This document shows positions 15,377 to 16,548 of a stretch of DNA of 16,548 nt, piece by piece; the first letter of the stretch is position 1, and the number at the start of each line of letters is the position of its first letter. The notes under the pieces are model-generated. The model ran no database searches and was not told the DNA's origin. It saw only the letters and a list, made by a program, of their open reading frames with translations. The DNA is from Sphingomonas_R sp036387535 (GTDB taxonomy: Bacteria > Pseudomonadota > Alphaproteobacteria > Sphingomonadales > Sphingomonadaceae). The stretch lies in NCBI RefSeq assembly GCF_036387535.1, contig NZ_DASVTO010000145.1:1-16548 (forward strand), read 5' to 3'. The translations under genes were made by a program, and so were the position numbers.

Positions 15377-15404
15377 TGTGAAACGGAGGAACCCTCCGTA
15401 TAAG
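15376..15404 (+). promoter_or_regulatory. Near-consensus promoter of the aldehyde oxidoreductase operon
   Basis: TTGTGA (15376-15381) and TATAAG (15399-15404) are separated by exactly 17 bp, with 4 and 5 matches respectively to the sigma70 -35 and -10 boxes. The expected start of transcription is near 15411, about 40 nt before the ATG at 15450. The -35 box touches the first codon of the TetR gene if that starts at 15376. Confidence 0.6.
15383..15399. promoter_or_regulatory. Candidate TetR operator (perfect 7-bp inverted repeat)
   Basis: ACGGAGG (15383-15389), the 3-bp centre AAC and CCTCCGT (15393-15399) form a 17-bp perfect dyad. It fills the spacer of the promoter at 15376-15404. Size and placement match typical TetR-family operators, and the TetR gene starts just beside it. 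A bound dimer would block RNA polymerase. Confidence 0.62.
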
Positions 15405-15449
15405 CTATTCCGACAGCGTCACCAGCCCAGCATCGATCGGAGCCCCGGC

Positions 15450-15947
15450 ATGACATTCGCGATCAGCCTGACGATCAACCGAACGCAGCACGATATCGTG
15501 CTGGACGATCCCAGAGTCACCCTGCTCGACCTGTTGCGCGAGCGGCTGTACCTGACGGGTACCAAGAAGGGGTGCGATCGCGGGCAATGCGGCGCCTGCA
15601 CCATCCTGGTCGACGGGCGCAGGATCAATTCCTGCCTGGCGCTGGCGGTGAGCCATGACGGGGCGGACCTGTTGACGATCGAGGGCGTGGCGGAGGGCGA
15701 CACGCTGCATCCGGTGCAGCGCGCGTTCATCGCGCATGACGGGTTCCAGTGCGGATTCTGTACCCCCGGCCAGATCATGAGTGCGATCGGGCTGATCCGG
15801 GAGGCGCAGGCCGGCGACGACCCCGAACGGATCCGCGAGAATATGAGCGGAAACCTGTGCCGCTGCGGCGCCTATCTCGGCATCACCGAGGCAGTCTGCG
15901 CCGCACAGCGCGAGATGGCCGCGGCCGATGCGGGAGAGCCCGCATGA
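15450..15947 (+). CDS. [2Fe-2S] subunit of a xanthine-oxidase-family aldehyde oxidoreductase (PaoA/YagT type)
   Basis: This is the small electron-transfer subunit (165 aa) of a molybdenum hydroxylase that oxidises aldehydes to carboxylic acids. The N-terminal plant-type ferredoxin domain binds one [2Fe-2S] cluster through C42, C47, C50 and C62 (CDRGQCGAC...C). The C-terminal helical domain binds the second through C101, C104, C137 and C139 (CGFCTPG...CRCGAY). All eight ligands are present. E. coli PaoA carries a Tat signal. This protein starts directly with MTFAISLTINR, and no plausible leader exists upstream, so the complex should be cytoplasmic. The ATG at 15450 has GGAG 7 nt upstream. The stop overlaps the next start (ATGA, 15944-15947). 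Expression is probably controlled by the adjacent TetR protein. Confidence 0.92.
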   Translation: MTFAISLTINRTQHDIVLDDPRVTLLDLLRERLYLTGTKKGCDRGQCGACTILVDGRRINSCLALAVSHDGADLLTIEGVAEGDTLHPVQRAFIAHDGFQCGFCTPGQIMSAIGLIREAQAGDDPERIRENMSGNLCRCGAYLGITEAVCAAQREMAAADAGEPA

Positions 15948-16548
15948 ACCGGTTCGATTATGTCCGCCCGGCCACGCTGGCCGATGCGGTGGCGGCTGCC
16001 GGAGCGGACGGGGCGGCCTATCTGGGCGCGGGAACCAACCTGCTCGACCTGATGAAGGGGGGCGTGGTGGCGCCGGCGCGACTGGTGGATGTCACCCGGC
16101 TGCCGGACCTGAACCGGATCGAGACGCTGGCCAATGGCGATGTGCGGATCGGTGCGCTGGTGCGCAATGCCGACCTGGCGTTCGATCCCGGCTTCGCCGC
16201 CAGCTTCCCGGCGGTGGCCGAGGCCCTGTTGTCCGGCGCGTCGCCGCAGTTGCGCAACGCCGCGACCGTGGGCGGCAATGTGCTGCAGCGGACCCGGTGC
16301 CCCTATTTCTACGACACGGCCAGCGCGTGCAACAAGCGGGTGCCGGAATCCGGGTGTGACGCGCGCGGCGGCGAGAACCGCCTGCACGCCGTGCTGGGCT
16401 GGAGCGCGGCGTGCATCGCCACGCACCCGTCGGATTTCTGCGTTCCGCTGGCCGCGCTGGATGCGGTGGTGGAGATTGCGGGTGCATCGGGCATGCGGGA
16501 GGTGCCGATCGTCGATCTGCACCGCCTGCCCGACGACCGGCCGTGGGA
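15944..16548 (+). CDS. FAD-binding subunit of the aldehyde oxidoreductase (PaoB/YagS type), 3' end missing
   Basis: This is the medium subunit, which passes electrons from the iron-sulfur subunit to an acceptor through FAD. About 201 residues are visible before the window edge; the family is usually near 320 aa. FAD-binding landmarks are YLGAGTNLLDLMK near residues 26-38 and RNAATVGGNVLQRTRCPYF near 103-121. The inserted loop with cysteines 119, 129, 138 and 157 (RCPYFYD, SACNKR, ESGCDA) matches the extra [4Fe-4S] site that distinguishes PaoB from plain xanthine-dehydrogenase FAD subunits. The cluster is assigned by motif. The start overlaps the previous stop by 4 bp. The molybdenum subunit (PaoC type) and a maturation factor would be expected to the right of the window. 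Confidence 0.9.
   Translation, partial: MNRFDYVRPATLADAVAAAGADGAAYLGAGTNLLDLMKGGVVAPARLVDVTRLPDLNRIETLANGDVRIGALVRNADLAFDPGFAASFPAVAEALLSGASPQLRNAATVGGNVLQRTRCPYFYDTASACNKRVPESGCDARGGENRLHAVLGWSAACIATHPSDFCVPLAALDAVVEIAGASGMREVPIVDLHRLPDDRPW

Overview
The window looks like chromosome of a GC-rich alphaproteobacterium of the Sphingomonadaceae (Sphingomonas-like). The evidence is a PEPxxWA-CTERM surface protein of the sphingomonad type, an M61 peptidase with PDZ domain, Tat-exported glycoside hydrolases, an HWE-family sensor kinase, and densely packed GC-rich genes. I see no rRNA, tRNA, IS element, phage gene or CRISPR array. Positions 1-163 hold no gene I can support and only serve as the upstream region of the first CDS.

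Layout. 164-3386 (+): a PEPxxWA-CTERM secreted protein, then an M61 metallopeptidase. 3469-7142 (-): a leftward set read from right to left as a zinc-dependent polyol/sugar-acid dehydrogenase, an IclR regulator and a Tat-exported GH29 alpha-L-fucosidase. 7246-11071 (+): a divergent rightward set, namely a COG3618-type sugar lactonase, a compact tagaturonate-reductase/mannitol-dehydrogenase family protein (ATGA overlap), a RhaM-like sugar mutarotase and a Tat-exported GH27 glycosidase. 11056-12369 (-): an AAHS-like MFS transporter, convergent with GH27 and overlapping it by 16 bp. 12483-12713 (-): a small unrecognised protein with a hexanucleotide repeat just upstream. 13001-14764 (+): an orphan HWE histidine kinase. 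14765-15376 (-): a TetR regulator. 15450-16548 (+): the first two subunits of a PaoABC-type molybdenum aldehyde oxidoreductase, cut by the right edge.

The central block (3469-11071) reads as one IclR-linked catabolic locus for L-fucose or its 6-hydroxy analogue L-galactose. GH29 and GH27 enzymes would free sugars in the periplasm. The mutarotase, lactonase, LgoD-like dehydrogenase and UxaB-like reductase would process them in the cytoplasm. The combination of an L-galactonate-5-dehydrogenase-like enzyme with a tagaturonate-reductase-like enzyme is not the textbook fuconate pathway. It suggests either an L-galactose route through tagaturonate and altronate or a C5-epimerising variant of L-fucose oxidation. 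This is the main point of interest in the window.

The right end is a regulatory module that can be read directly from the DNA. A near-consensus promoter (15376-15404) carries a perfect 7-bp inverted repeat in its 17-bp spacer, between the divergent TetR gene and the aldehyde oxidoreductase genes. The TetR protein probably represses that operon.
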